64,000 nucleotides of DNA from Vibrio lentus (GTDB lineage: Bacteria > Pseudomonadota > Gammaproteobacteria > Enterobacterales > Vibrionaceae). The position numbers and the translations under genes were made by a program. The stretch lies in the NCBI RefSeq assembly GCF_002875945.1, contig NZ_MCZK01000155.1, forward strand, positions 24,436 to 88,435. Direction: 5' to 3'. A model generated the notes under the pieces. The model was not told the origin of the DNA. It made no database searches and saw nothing but the letters and a program-made list of their open reading frames with translations. Positions 8,941-16,809 of this stretch are shown in pieces (positions within the stretch are counted from its first letter, which is position 1; each line of letters opens with the position of its first letter).

Positions 8941-10278
8941 TTACACATTTAACGCTAAGATCTTTGAGTTTCTCTGATAGTTGTATAGACCCTGTTTTTC
9001 CATCGGTAGTTCATCTACACCGATCTCGTAAAAACCCTGTTCACGGAACCAATGAAGGCTATGTGTGGTAAGAACAAAGATCTGGTCGATGTCACGCGAT
9101 TTGGATTGATGACGCATGTAATCCAGCAGTAATTGCCCACGGTTTCCATCGCGGTAGTCAGGGTGGATAGCAACACATGCCATCTCTGCCATGTGATCTT
9201 CGGGGTAAGCATATAATGCAGCGCAGCCAATAATCAGACCGTCTTTTTCAATGATGGTAAAACGATGGACTTCTTGTTCTAACTGTTCTCTTGAGCGACG
9301 AACAAGAATACCTTGTTCTTCAAGCGGGCGAATAAGATCAAAGATACCACCGATGTCATCAATCTGAGCTTGTCTAACTTGCTCGGCACTTGCCATGACT
9401 ACTTGGGTTCCAATACCATCGAAAGAGAACAGCTCTTGGATCAGTGCGCCATCGACTTTGTAGCTGATTAAGTGACAACGAGGCACACCAGCACGACAAG
9501 CAGAGATTGCACCTTTCAAGAATCGAAGTGTTCCTGTGCTCATGTCTTCAGCTGGGTCTTGAGATTGAGTTAAGCGTTCTAGAATTTGTTTTGCGTCTGT
9601 GGGGAAAAGTTCGGCGAGTACATTACCGTTTTGATCCGTTACCCCTTGCTCCGAGCAAAAGCCAATCAACTTATCGGCCTTCAAACGAATGGCCACTTGA
9701 GTTGCGACTTCTTCAGAAAGCAGGTTAAAGCTTTCTCCTGTTACCGAGCTGGCAATAGGGCCAAGCAGGACGATGGAGCCTTGGTCGAGTGTGCGATTAA
9801 TCCCTTCTATATCAATTCGACGAATGCGCCCGCTGTGGCAGTAATCCGTACCATCATCGACACCTAGTGGCTGAGCGGTAATAAAGTTGCCACTCATCAC
9901 ATTGAGTTGAGTGCCTGCCATTGGGGTGTTGTTCAGGCTCATTGAGAGTCGAGCTGTGATGGCGAGTTGTAATTGGCCAGCAGCCTGCATCGCAACACCT
10001 AGGGAATACTCATCGGTGACTCTAATATTCTTGTGATAAGGCGTATGACAATCTTGTTTTGCTAACAGTTGGTTGATCTGCGGTCTTGCCCCATGAACAA
10101 GAACAATCTTGACCCCAAGGCTGTGGAGTAGGGCAATATCACTAATAATGTTGCCAAAGTTTCTATCGGCAACGGCTTCGCCTCCCAGCATAATTACCAT
10201 GGTTTTGCCACGGTGAGCATTTACGTAAGGGGTTGATTGTCTGAAACCTTTTACTAGCGCTGTACTTCTTAATTTCAC
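8941..10278 (-). CDS. argA: Amino-acid N-acetyltransferase (N-acetylglutamate synthase)
   Basis: ArgA makes N-acetylglutamate from acetyl-CoA and glutamate, the first step of arginine synthesis, in the cytoplasm. Its 445 residues match the classical two-domain form. An N-terminal amino-acid-kinase fold (VIMLGGEAVADRNF, VHGARPQINQ), which binds arginine for feedback inhibition, is followed by a C-terminal GNAT acetyltransferase domain from about residue 300 (EMACVAIHPDYRDGNRGQLL). The start is GTG at 10278. The gene is alone on the minus strand, divergent from the DUF2850 gene. An ArgR-like box lies in the divergent region. Confidence 0.96.
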   Translation of the reverse strand: MKLRSTALVKGFRQSTPYVNAHRGKTMVIMLGGEAVADRNFGNIISDIALLHSLGVKIVLVHGARPQINQLLAKQDCHTPYHKNIRVTDEYSLGVAMQAAGQLQLAITARLSMSLNNTPMAGTQLNVMSGNFITAQPLGVDDGTDYCHSGRIRRIDIEGINRTLDQGSIVLLGPIASSVTGESFNLLSEEVATQVAIRLKADKLIGFCSEQGVTDQNGNVLAELFPTDAKQILERLTQSQDPAEDMSTGTLRFLKGAISACRAGVPRCHLISYKVDGALIQELFSFDGIGTQVVMASAEQVRQAQIDDIGGIFDLIRPLEEQGILVRRSREQLEQEVHRFTIIEKDGLIIGCAALYAYPEDHMAEMACVAIHPDYRDGNRGQLLLDYMRHQSKSRDIDQIFVLTTHSLHWFREQGFYEIGVDELPMEKQGLYNYQRNSKILALNV

Positions 10279-10298
10279 AGAACAAGTCCATTTGTGTT

Positions 10299-10330
10299 TA
10301 TTTATTCGTTAATTTAGCATTTAAATTCAA
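10299..10330 (-). promoter_or_regulatory. Possible ArgR (ARG box) site upstream of argA
   Basis: On the minus strand, TGAATTTAAATGCT (10329-10316) resembles the 5' part of the ARG box consensus TGAATnnnnATTCA, and an AT-rich ATTAACGAATAAAT follows as a possible second half-matching box. Position and pathway fit ArgR control of argA, but neither box is a perfect palindrome. Confidence 0.3.
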
Positions 10331-10380
10331 AAGTAAACAACATATTTTTGGAATAAAGCGCAAACTATTCTCATCTAGGG

Positions 10381-10410
10381 TTCATTATATAAACTGTCTC
10401 AGTGTAGAAT
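10381..10410 (+). promoter_or_regulatory. Possible sigma-70 promoter of the DUF2850 gene
   Basis: TTCATT (10381-10386) and TAGAAT (10405-10410) are 18 bases apart. The -10 is good and the -35 is weak. Transcription would begin near 10417, which leaves a very short leader before ATG 10426 and a more normal one before ATG 10441. Confidence 0.35.
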
Positions 10411-10425
10411 GCGCATAGCATCTTT

Positions 10426-10914
10426 ATGAGTAGTCACCGAATGCAACAAGCTCCAGCAAGAAAGAACAAGATCGATGAGATAACCAAAGGCCTCTACACT
10501 GAAGCTGAGCAGCGCAACCAATCTAAATTGAAGCGTAAGATCATTGAACGCAGCCTAATGGCATTAGCTATGATCGGAACGTTTGCGGTCGTGTCTCTTT
10601 TTGGTGATGTTATTAATCGAGTACAAGATGCGGCAACACCCGATCACTTGCTGTATGGCACTTGGGTCGAGCAAGATGTCGCTCATTATGCGACAGATGA
10701 ATTTGTGCTTAATGCCAACGGTGTCTCAGTCGGTGGTTCAGTCATTTCGACTAACTTTGAGTTTGATGGTAACTACTTTGAATACAAGGCGGGGGATAAA
10801 ACGTATCGCTTCCGCATGACCAAATCTGATCATACAGAAATGGTGCTCGATTCTGATGGGCACTACAACCCAGTCTTTCGCCTTAAAGGCTATATCGATA
10901 ATTCCGTTCGATAG
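10426..10914 (+). CDS. DUF2850 domain-containing membrane-anchored protein
   Basis: A 162-residue protein that I place in the Vibrio family DUF2850, whose function is not known. Residues 1-42 are basic and charged. One membrane segment follows at about 43-62 (LMALAMIGTFAVVSLFGDVI), then a C-terminal periplasmic domain of about 100 residues containing LYGTWVEQDVAHY and ending in beta-rich sequence. The second ATG at 10441 (MQQAPARK) is a plausible alternative start. mltA follows 90 bases downstream on the same strand, so the two could be co-transcribed. Confidence 0.8.
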   Translation: MSSHRMQQAPARKNKIDEITKGLYTEAEQRNQSKLKRKIIERSLMALAMIGTFAVVSLFGDVINRVQDAATPDHLLYGTWVEQDVAHYATDEFVLNANGVSVGGSVISTNFEFDGNYFEYKAGDKTYRFRMTKSDHTEMVLDSDGHYNPVFRLKGYIDNSVR

Positions 10915-10935
10915 GTTATCTTACTGTAAACTCTT

Positions 10936-10950
10936 ACAATCTAAGATTGT
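10936..10950. promoter_or_regulatory. Perfect 15-base dyad upstream of mltA
   Basis: ACAATCT, one central A, then AGATTGT form a perfect palindrome about 55 bases before the mltA start. The single-base centre makes a hairpin unlikely and suggests a dimeric protein-binding site. No known regulator is assigned. Confidence 0.4.
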
Positions 10951-11004
10951 GTTATCTGACCGTTTTTGTCATCCTCGATGCATAGAATTTTTAGGATGAC
11001 TCTT

Positions 11005-12108
11005 GTGATTAAAAAATGGCTTCCCCTTGTTGCCGCCTCTTTACTATTTGGCTGTGCTCAACCCACCGATCGTGCTCAACAACACCTTGATGATGAATTT
11101 CCCCGTGCCTTAAATAAGGTCGATCAGGTTGAATCCAATAAACCAAGAGACTACACCGCATTTTCAGAACAAGCTGAGATGGTGGTTTCTAAATCCCCTT
11201 CAATGGCAAAAATCTATGAGCCGCTTTATCAGCAACTTAACGAGTGGGCGATGCAAAGTGGTGATCCGAGCGAGCTAGCCAACTTTGGTGTTCAAACCGC
11301 GCAACTTGGTGGTGGCGATAAGCAAGGCAATGTTTTGTTCACGGGCTACTTTTCTCCTGTGATGGAACTGCGCCACGAAGCGAATGAAGAATACCGATTC
11401 CCTGTTTATGGGCTTCCTGATTGTGATAAAGATTGTCCGACTCGTGAAGAGATCTACAACGGTGCATTAGAAGGCCAAGGTCTTGAATTAGGTTACGCTG
11501 CAAATCGTATCGACCCGTTTATGATGGAAGTGCAGGGCAGTGGCTTTGTCCATTTTGGTGACGACGATACGCTTAAATATTTCGCGTATGCGGGTAAGAA
11601 CAACAAAGCTTACGTGAGCATTGGCCGTGTTTTGATTGACCGAGGCTTAGTTCCACGCGAAAAAATGTCTTTGAAAGCCATCAAAGAATGGGTAATGGCA
11701 AATGAGCCTTCCGTGGTAAAAGAGCTACTTGAGCAAAACCCTTCTTTTGTTTTCTTTAGTTCTAGAGAAGATTTATCGGTAATGGGTAGCGCAGGCATTC
11801 CATTGCTACCAATGGCCGCTGTAGCGGGTGATCGCTCTATCTTACCAATGGGAACTCCGATTCTTGCAGAGGTACCACTATTAAATGCTGACGGTACTTG
11901 GAGCGGTGCACACCAACTAAGACTGTTACTAGTTTTAGATACCGGTGGCGCGGTTAAGCAGAACCACTTGGATCTCTACCACGGCATGGGGCCAAGAGCA
12001 GGTACTGAAGCGGGTCATTACAAGCATTTTGGTCGAGTGTGGAAGCTTGGTTTAGATGGCAGCGCAACCGAAGCACCTTGGGCTTTACCTCCTGAGAAGG
12101 TCGAGTAA
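11005..12108 (+). CDS. mltA: Membrane-bound lytic murein transglycosylase A
   Basis: MltA cleaves peptidoglycan glycan strands to 1,6-anhydro products from the inner face of the outer membrane. I chose GTG 11005 because AGGA stands 8 bases before it and the protein then begins with a clean lipoprotein signal ending LLFGC (Cys17). ATG 10996 and ATG 10966 in the same frame are alternatives. The N-terminal part carries the MltA domain (FTGYFSPVMELR, QGSGFVHFGD). The C-terminal 3D domain is seen in VLDTGGAVKQNHLDLYHG, which contains the Asp residues that name it. A strong terminator follows. Confidence 0.93.
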   Translation: MIKKWLPLVAASLLFGCAQPTDRAQQHLDDEFPRALNKVDQVESNKPRDYTAFSEQAEMVVSKSPSMAKIYEPLYQQLNEWAMQSGDPSELANFGVQTAQLGGGDKQGNVLFTGYFSPVMELRHEANEEYRFPVYGLPDCDKDCPTREEIYNGALEGQGLELGYAANRIDPFMMEVQGSGFVHFGDDDTLKYFAYAGKNNKAYVSIGRVLIDRGLVPREKMSLKAIKEWVMANEPSVVKELLEQNPSFVFFSSREDLSVMGSAGIPLLPMAAVAGDRSILPMGTPILAEVPLLNADGTWSGAHQLRLLLVLDTGGAVKQNHLDLYHGMGPRAGTEAGHYKHFGRVWKLGLDGSATEAPWALPPEKVE

Positions 12109-12164
12109 ACGACCATAAAATTGGGCATTGAAAGCGAATCGCTAATCCCCTAGACTTTTTATTC

Positions 12165-12198
12165 AAGAGTGCGTATAAAACGCACTCTTTTCTTTTTC
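12165..12198 (+). terminator. Rho-independent terminator after mltA
   Basis: A 10-bp perfect stem (AAGAGTGCGT 12165-12174 with ACGCACTCTT 12180-12189), loop ATAAA, then TTCTTTTTC. It ends just before the tcdA start, so tcdA needs its own promoter or readthrough. Confidence 0.9.
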
Positions 12199-12221
12199 TC
12201 AGAAATAAATTGGCGGCAACA

Positions 12222-13031
12222 ATGCGTGAATTGACCACTCCAGCTTCAGAAAACTATGACCAACGATTCGGTGGCACTCGTCGCCTATATGGTAATAGTG
12301 AAGTCGACATACTTAGAGCCGCACACGTGTGTGTTATCGGTATTGGTGGCGTGGGGTCATGGGCTGTTGAAGCGCTTGCTCGTACTGGTTTAGGTGAGCT
12401 GACGTTGATCGATATGGATGACGTGTGCGTGACTAACATTAACCGTCAAATCCATGCTATGTCGGGTACGGTTGGTAAGAGCAAAATCGAAGTGATGGCT
12501 GAGCGCGTTAAGTTGATTAACCCTGAGTGTAAAGTGAACCTGATTGATGACTTTATTGGCCCTGACAATCAGGCTGAGTATTTGTCGAAAGAGTTCGATT
12601 TTGTTCTCGATGCGATTGATAGCATGAAAGCTAAGGCTTCGTTGTTGGCGTATTGTCGTAGCAACAAAATCAAAGTGATCACCACGGGTGGCGCGGGTGG
12701 CCAAGTTGACCCTACTCAAATCAAAGTGGCTGATCTGACTAAGACGATTCAAGATCCGTTAGCGAAGAAACTGAAAGACACATTACGTCGTCATCATAAT
12801 TTCCCTAAGAATCCAGCACGTAAGTTTGGTATCGATTGTGTGTTCTCGACTGAGCAACTTAAATACCCTCAAGCTGACGGCAGTGTATGTGCAGCGAAAG
12901 CGACCGCAGAAGGGCCAAAACGAATGGATTGTGCGACAGGGTTTGGCGCAGCAACGGTGGTAACGGCTACGTTTGGTTTTGTGGCGGTTTCACGTATCGT
13001 AGAAAAGATCGTTCAAAAGCATTCTAAATAA
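12222..13031 (+). CDS. tcdA: tRNA threonylcarbamoyladenosine dehydratase TcdA (CsdL)
   Basis: TcdA uses ATP to cyclise t6A at tRNA position 37 to ct6A. It is an E1/MoeB/ThiF-like enzyme of 269 residues from ATG 12222; a TTG at 12210 is a less likely start. The nucleotide-binding glycine motif GIGGVG is near residue 42, and the ThiF-type Asp and Arg residues follow (LIDMDDV, INRQIHA). In E. coli TcdA needs sulfur flow from CsdA-CsdE, and here csdE is the next gene, 60 bases downstream. Confidence 0.93.
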   Translation: MRELTTPASENYDQRFGGTRRLYGNSEVDILRAAHVCVIGIGGVGSWAVEALARTGLGELTLIDMDDVCVTNINRQIHAMSGTVGKSKIEVMAERVKLINPECKVNLIDDFIGPDNQAEYLSKEFDFVLDAIDSMKAKASLLAYCRSNKIKVITTGGAGGQVDPTQIKVADLTKTIQDPLAKKLKDTLRRHHNFPKNPARKFGIDCVFSTEQLKYPQADGSVCAAKATAEGPKRMDCATGFGAATVVTATFGFVAVSRIVEKIVQKHSK

Positions 13032-13091
13032 GTAAGCACTCGATACGAAACAGCAAGCTTTTGTGCACCTAACAATTTACTGGATAATAAA

Positions 13092-13520
13092 ATGATGTCA
13101 TTCCCAAGCTCTCCATTCGGCAAAGAAATCAACAGCAATGATATTGTCGCAAAGATGCAGACTTTCCGCGGTTGGGAAGACCGTTATCGTCAAGTGATTC
13201 AATGGGGTAAGAAACTGCCAACCATGCCTGACGAGCTGAAAAATGATCAGGTTGTCGTATCTGGTTGTGAAAGCCAAGTGTGGCTAGTTTCTCAGAACAT
13301 CGACGGTGTTTGGTATTTTTGTGCAGATTCGGATGCGCGTATTGTGCGTGGCCTCATTGCTTTAGTGATGGCCGCGTATGACGGTAAAACATCAGAGCAG
13401 ATTCAAGCGTTCGATATCGATGGATACTTCGAAGAGGTCGGTTTAATTACTCACTTGAGCCCTTCCAGAGGGAATGGCCTCAAAGCTATCGTCGAGCAGA
13501 TCAAGAATCTCTCCGCTTAA
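13092..13520 (+). CDS. csdE: Cysteine desulfurase sulfur acceptor subunit CsdE
   Basis: CsdE belongs to the SufE family and accepts persulfide sulfur from cysteine desulfurase CsdA. It has 142 residues. The acceptor cysteine is Cys59, in VSGCESQVWL, the family's active-site signature. A second ATG directly follows the first (13095). It lies downstream of tcdA on the same strand and ends before a strong terminator. The partner csdA is about 1 kb away on the opposite strand. Confidence 0.93.
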   Translation: MMSFPSSPFGKEINSNDIVAKMQTFRGWEDRYRQVIQWGKKLPTMPDELKNDQVVVSGCESQVWLVSQNIDGVWYFCADSDARIVRGLIALVMAAYDGKTSEQIQAFDIDGYFEEVGLITHLSPSRGNGLKAIVEQIKNLSA

Positions 13521-13608
13521 GTGCCTATCAGTTAAGGGCATCTACGCTTAGGATCTTTTTCGCTTAAGAGCTCTTCCGTACAGATAAGCAAGCGACAATA
13601 TTTAAAAG

Positions 13609-13640
13609 AAACGGTGCCCAGCGGCACCGTTTTTCGTTTT
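13609..13640. terminator. Bidirectional terminator between csdE and the barrel gene
   Basis: A 10-bp perfect stem AAACGGTGCC / GGCACCGTTT (13609-13618, 13623-13632), loop CAGC, then a T-rich run on the plus strand (TTCGTTTT) and A-rich sequence before it (T-rich on the minus strand). Confidence 0.9.
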
Positions 13641-13670
13641 AGCGGATAACTGAATAAGTCGATAGAAGAG

Positions 13671-14150
13671 TTAGAAGTGGAACTCAGCGCTTACCGCGTA
13701 GCCATTCTCGATAACCTTTGCTTCGTACATTGTGTATTCAAGAGCAACACGAGCAGGGCCAATCATTACACCCGCCCCCACACCGTAGTACACGTCGTTG
13801 CTATCGCCTAAGTTACTTTCAAAGTGTCCAATACCTGCACGGCCATAAATGTCAAAGATAGTGATTGGCAAAGAAACTTTTGCACTAGTTAGCCATGCAT
13901 TCGAGTACACGTGTTCGAAATCTTTGTGCGTATCGACAAAGTCAGCGTAACCAGCTTCGATAGAAAGAAGGTCGTTGAATGTGTAACCCAAGTACAAGTT
14001 GTATCCGCTATTCTCATCGGTCATATCGACGTTTTCGTTTTCTACTTGGTACTCAGAATATAAGTAGCTCGCACCAATATATGGGTCAGCTGAAGCTTGT
14101 TGAGCGGCAGTTAGCATTACTAGAGGAAGAACGATTGTTTTAAGTTTCAT
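13671..14150 (-). CDS. Small outer-membrane beta-barrel protein
   Basis: A 159-residue protein with a signal peptide cleaved after ASA (residue 21). Alternating hydrophobic and polar strands suggest an eight-stranded barrel of the OmpA-like porin family (YIGASYLYSEYQ, YNLYLGYTF, DIYGRAGIGHFES, YYGVGAGVMIG). It ends in Phe, as expected for outer-membrane assembly. No peptidoglycan-binding OmpA domain is present. Its role is not clear from sequence; such proteins act in adhesion, stress or small-molecule passage. It is transcribed alone and its upstream region carries a tandem 19-base repeat. Confidence 0.85.
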   Translation of the reverse strand: MKLKTIVLPLVMLTAAQQASADPYIGASYLYSEYQVENENVDMTDENSGYNLYLGYTFNDLLSIEAGYADFVDTHKDFEHVYSNAWLTSAKVSLPITIFDIYGRAGIGHFESNLGDSNDVYYGVGAGVMIGPARVALEYTMYEAKVIENGYAVSAEFHF

Positions 14151-14220
14151 TGTGTTGTCTCTATCTAAAAAGTTTGTATTTAAAGTGCTATTCCGTCAGC
14201 TCTAGGTCACCCATGATAAA

Positions 14221-14258
14221 TGGTGGTTCTTGTTATTAATGGCGGTGCTTGTTATTAA
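14221..14258. repeat. Tandem 19-base repeat upstream of the barrel gene
   Basis: TGGTGGTTCTTGTTATTAA (14221-14239) is followed without a gap by TGGCGGTGCTTGTTATTAA (14240-14258), with two mismatches. It lies 70-108 bases upstream of the barrel start codon. A spacing of 19 bases would place the copies nearly on the same DNA face, as in paired binding sites. The wider intergenic region 14151-14506 is AT-rich and otherwise holds only the csdA hairpin. Confidence 0.6.
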
Positions 14259-14457
14259 TTGCGATAGTCAGTTTGTTATCTGCGGTTAACGAGAACGGGG
14301 TGCATTGTGTCTTTTTTTAGAAATGACTCATCAATGAAGTCTTAGAAATCAATAAAAACGAATCAGAGAGATATAAAGGAAATATAAAGTTATTACTTAT
14401 CAATTATTTAACTTAGTGGGTGTTTGGTGGGAAAGTGGAACTAATTTGGAAGGAGGA

Positions 14458-14487
14458 GTGTCTGGTTTAAAAAATCAAACCAGACAC
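14458..14487 (-). terminator. Inverted repeat after csdA, probable terminator
   Basis: GTGTCTGGTTT (14458-14468) pairs perfectly with AAACCAGACAC (14477-14487), loop of 8. It starts 20 bases past the csdA stop on the minus strand. A T-run is in the loop rather than after the stem, so it may be a weak or Rho-assisted terminator. Confidence 0.55.
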
Positions 14488-14506
14488 CAAAATTGTTAGC
14501 GGAGAA

Positions 14507-15718
14507 TTAGAGCATATCGACGGCTTTTTCTATCGCTGCAATGAGCTTTTCAACATCATCGATATTGTTATAAATACCAAATGAGATCCGTACAGTCCCT
14601 TTTACATTAAGCGCATCCATTAATGGGTGTGCACAGTGGTGACCTGCACGAACTGCGATACCTTGCTGATCCAATAGCGTCGCAATGTCTTGATGGTGAA
14701 CGCCATCCATTACAAAAGTAATCACACTTGAATTGGCTTTATAGCCAAGAACCTGGATATCATCCAATTGGTTGAGTGCTTGGTAGGTTTTCTGTTGTAG
14801 CTGGTGGATGTGAGTTTCCACGTCATGCTGTTCAAACTGATGTAACCACTCTATCGCTGTACTTAATGCGATGGCTCCTGCCACGTTTGGCGTGCCAGCT
14901 TCAAATTTACCAGGCAGTTCAGAAAATGTGGTGCCAGAAAAGGATACGCGCTCGACCATTTTGCCACCACCATGCCAAGGTGGCATCGCTTCTAACAATT
15001 CAAGCTTACCGTAAAGTACGCCAATGCCTGCTGGAGCATAGAGTTTATGTCCTGAGAAAACGTAGAAATCAGCGCCTAAAGCAGCAACATCAACGGGCTC
15101 ATGAACAATACCTTGCGCGCCATCGACCACAACGATGGCATTTATTTTATGTGCTTTCTTGATGACGGCTTCAATCGGTTGACGAGAACCAGTGACGTTG
15201 GTTATATGCGCCAGAGCTACAATCTTGGTTCGTTCATTCAAAAGAGTGTCAAACGCAACAAGGTCAAACTCACAATCTGATGTCATCGGTACTTTGATGA
15301 CCTGAGCACCAGTTTGTTCAGCGACAATTTGCCAAGGCACGATGTTGGCGTGGTGCTCCATTTCACTGACCAAGATCTCATCGCCAGGTTGAAGCGTGCT
15401 TCTAGCGTAAGTTTGTGCGATCAGGTTAAGTGCTTCGGTTGCACCGCGAGTCCAAATAATCTCTTTTGACGATGTCGCGCCAATAAACTGAGCGACCTTG
15501 TCTCTGGCTGCTTCAAATTGACTGGTCGCGTTCGCTGTTAAGCTATGACTACCACGGTGAACATTGGCATTTTGCTTGGAGTAATATTGGCTAATGGCAT
15601 CAATAACTATCTGAGGTTTTTGTGTCGTCGCCGCGCTGTCTAAGTAAATCAACGGTTGTTGGTTAATAGTTTGTGATAGCGCAGGAAACTGCTCTCGGAT
15701 GTGATTAATATCAAGCAT
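14507..15718 (-). CDS. csdA: Cysteine desulfurase CsdA (SufS/CsdA group)
   Basis: A PLP enzyme that removes sulfur from cysteine as enzyme-bound persulfide and passes it to CsdE. Its 403 residues are normal for group II desulfurases. The PLP lysine is Lys225 in SGHKLYAP and the catalytic cysteine is Cys362 in RAGHHCAHP. SufS is the alternative name, but the nearby csdE and tcdA and the absence of suf genes favour CsdA. In E. coli csdA-csdE-csdL form one run of genes. Here the desulfurase is on the other strand with the barrel gene between, so supply and acceptor are transcribed separately. Confidence 0.9.
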   Translation of the reverse strand: MLDINHIREQFPALSQTINQQPLIYLDSAATTQKPQIVIDAISQYYSKQNANVHRGSHSLTANATSQFEAARDKVAQFIGATSSKEIIWTRGATEALNLIAQTYARSTLQPGDEILVSEMEHHANIVPWQIVAEQTGAQVIKVPMTSDCEFDLVAFDTLLNERTKIVALAHITNVTGSRQPIEAVIKKAHKINAIVVVDGAQGIVHEPVDVAALGADFYVFSGHKLYAPAGIGVLYGKLELLEAMPPWHGGGKMVERVSFSGTTFSELPGKFEAGTPNVAGAIALSTAIEWLHQFEQHDVETHIHQLQQKTYQALNQLDDIQVLGYKANSSVITFVMDGVHHQDIATLLDQQGIAVRAGHHCAHPLMDALNVKGTVRISFGIYNNIDDVEKLIAAIEKAVDML

Positions 15719-15804
15719 CTATTCTTACCTAAATCTTGGAAATTGGTGCTAGCGTTATGCTGAGCGGTATCGTTATTTTATCGCGACTTGTTAACCGTTG
15801 CTGA

Positions 15805-16698
15805 CTAATCTTGATGATTCCAGCTATTTTCTCGTTCTTTAACCTGATCGAAGAGCTTTTGGTTAACCGGAACTTCTATCTGATGCTTACGCGCGGTTTT
15901 TATTAGGTGTCCGGTAATGAAGTCGATCTCTGTCTTTCGTTGGTAAAACACATCTTGCTTCATTGAGGAATTGTTCTTTGCTGTCGCTTGAATAACCTTG
16001 TTGACGCTTGTCTCTAATTCGTCAAATGAACAAGTAATACCTTCAGCCTGCATCACTTGCGTGAGTTCTTTAATTATAGAACTCATAGCTTCGCTAAATC
16101 TTTTGTCAGCAAGCTCTCCGTTTTTGATTTGTTCCAACCCAGTCAGTGGGTTGATGGCACAATTGATGGCGAGCTTAGTCCAGAGTGCGGTTTTTATTTC
16201 TGGGTTCCAACTTACAGCAGGTAAGGCATGCTCCAACACATCAACTAAAAAAGTGCACTGTTGACCCTTGAGGTTAAAAGCACCCAATTGAGTTTGGCCG
16301 ATTCCTGTGTGGGATACATTGTTGCGATTGGGTTTGAATGCCGCTTGGGTGGTGGTCGCCAATACTACCGGGTGAGCATCAATTTGAGTTGCTACCTGAT
16401 CGACCGCGCCCATTCCATTGTGCATGAAGATAAGAATGGTATCAGGGTCGAGATATTGAAGCAGTGGGGTGGTGGCTTCTTCTACTTGCCAAGCTTTGAC
16501 CGTGAAGATGACTAGATCACTTTCCGATAGCTTTTCGATATTGTGATTACTGAAAGAAAAAGAAGCTTGCTCATCCAATGATAGTTTCATTGAGTCGTCA
16601 GCCGAGCGGCCCCACAAAGACACATTATGACCCGCTTGAAGTAGTTTTATCGCCCACAAAGAGCCAATAGCCCCAGGCCCAACAATCGTGATGTTCAC
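15805..16698 (-). CDS. panE: 2-dehydropantoate 2-reductase (ketopantoate reductase)
   Basis: This enzyme reduces ketopantoate to pantoate with NADPH in coenzyme A synthesis, in the cytoplasm. It has 297 residues, typical of PanE. The N-terminal Rossmann motif GPGAIGS follows directly after the start. The central signature contains Lys in LWTKLAINCAINPLTGL, where the family has its catalytic lysine, with Asn residues after it. The start is GTG at 16698. It stands alone between csdA and ompK. Confidence 0.9.
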   Translation of the reverse strand: MNITIVGPGAIGSLWAIKLLQAGHNVSLWGRSADDSMKLSLDEQASFSFSNHNIEKLSESDLVIFTVKAWQVEEATTPLLQYLDPDTILIFMHNGMGAVDQVATQIDAHPVVLATTTQAAFKPNRNNVSHTGIGQTQLGAFNLKGQQCTFLVDVLEHALPAVSWNPEIKTALWTKLAINCAINPLTGLEQIKNGELADKRFSEAMSSIIKELTQVMQAEGITCSFDELETSVNKVIQATAKNNSSMKQDVFYQRKTEIDFITGHLIKTARKHQIEVPVNQKLFDQVKERENSWNHQD

Positions 16699-16750
16699 AG
16701 CAATACCGAGATAAGAAAGTGATGCTGCAAGGATAGCGAGGCATTAAATG

Positions 16751-16785
16751 AAAGCAATAAAAAATGGCACCCGAGGGTGCCATTT
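16751..16785 (-). terminator. Terminator of ompK
   Basis: A stem of 10-11 bp, AAATGGCACCC (16762-16772) with GGGTGCCATTT (16775-16785), runs on the minus strand into TTTTATTGC. It lies 25 bases past the ompK stop. Confidence 0.88.
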
Positions 16786-16809
16786 AGGAAACTTTCTTAA
16801 CTCGTGCTA

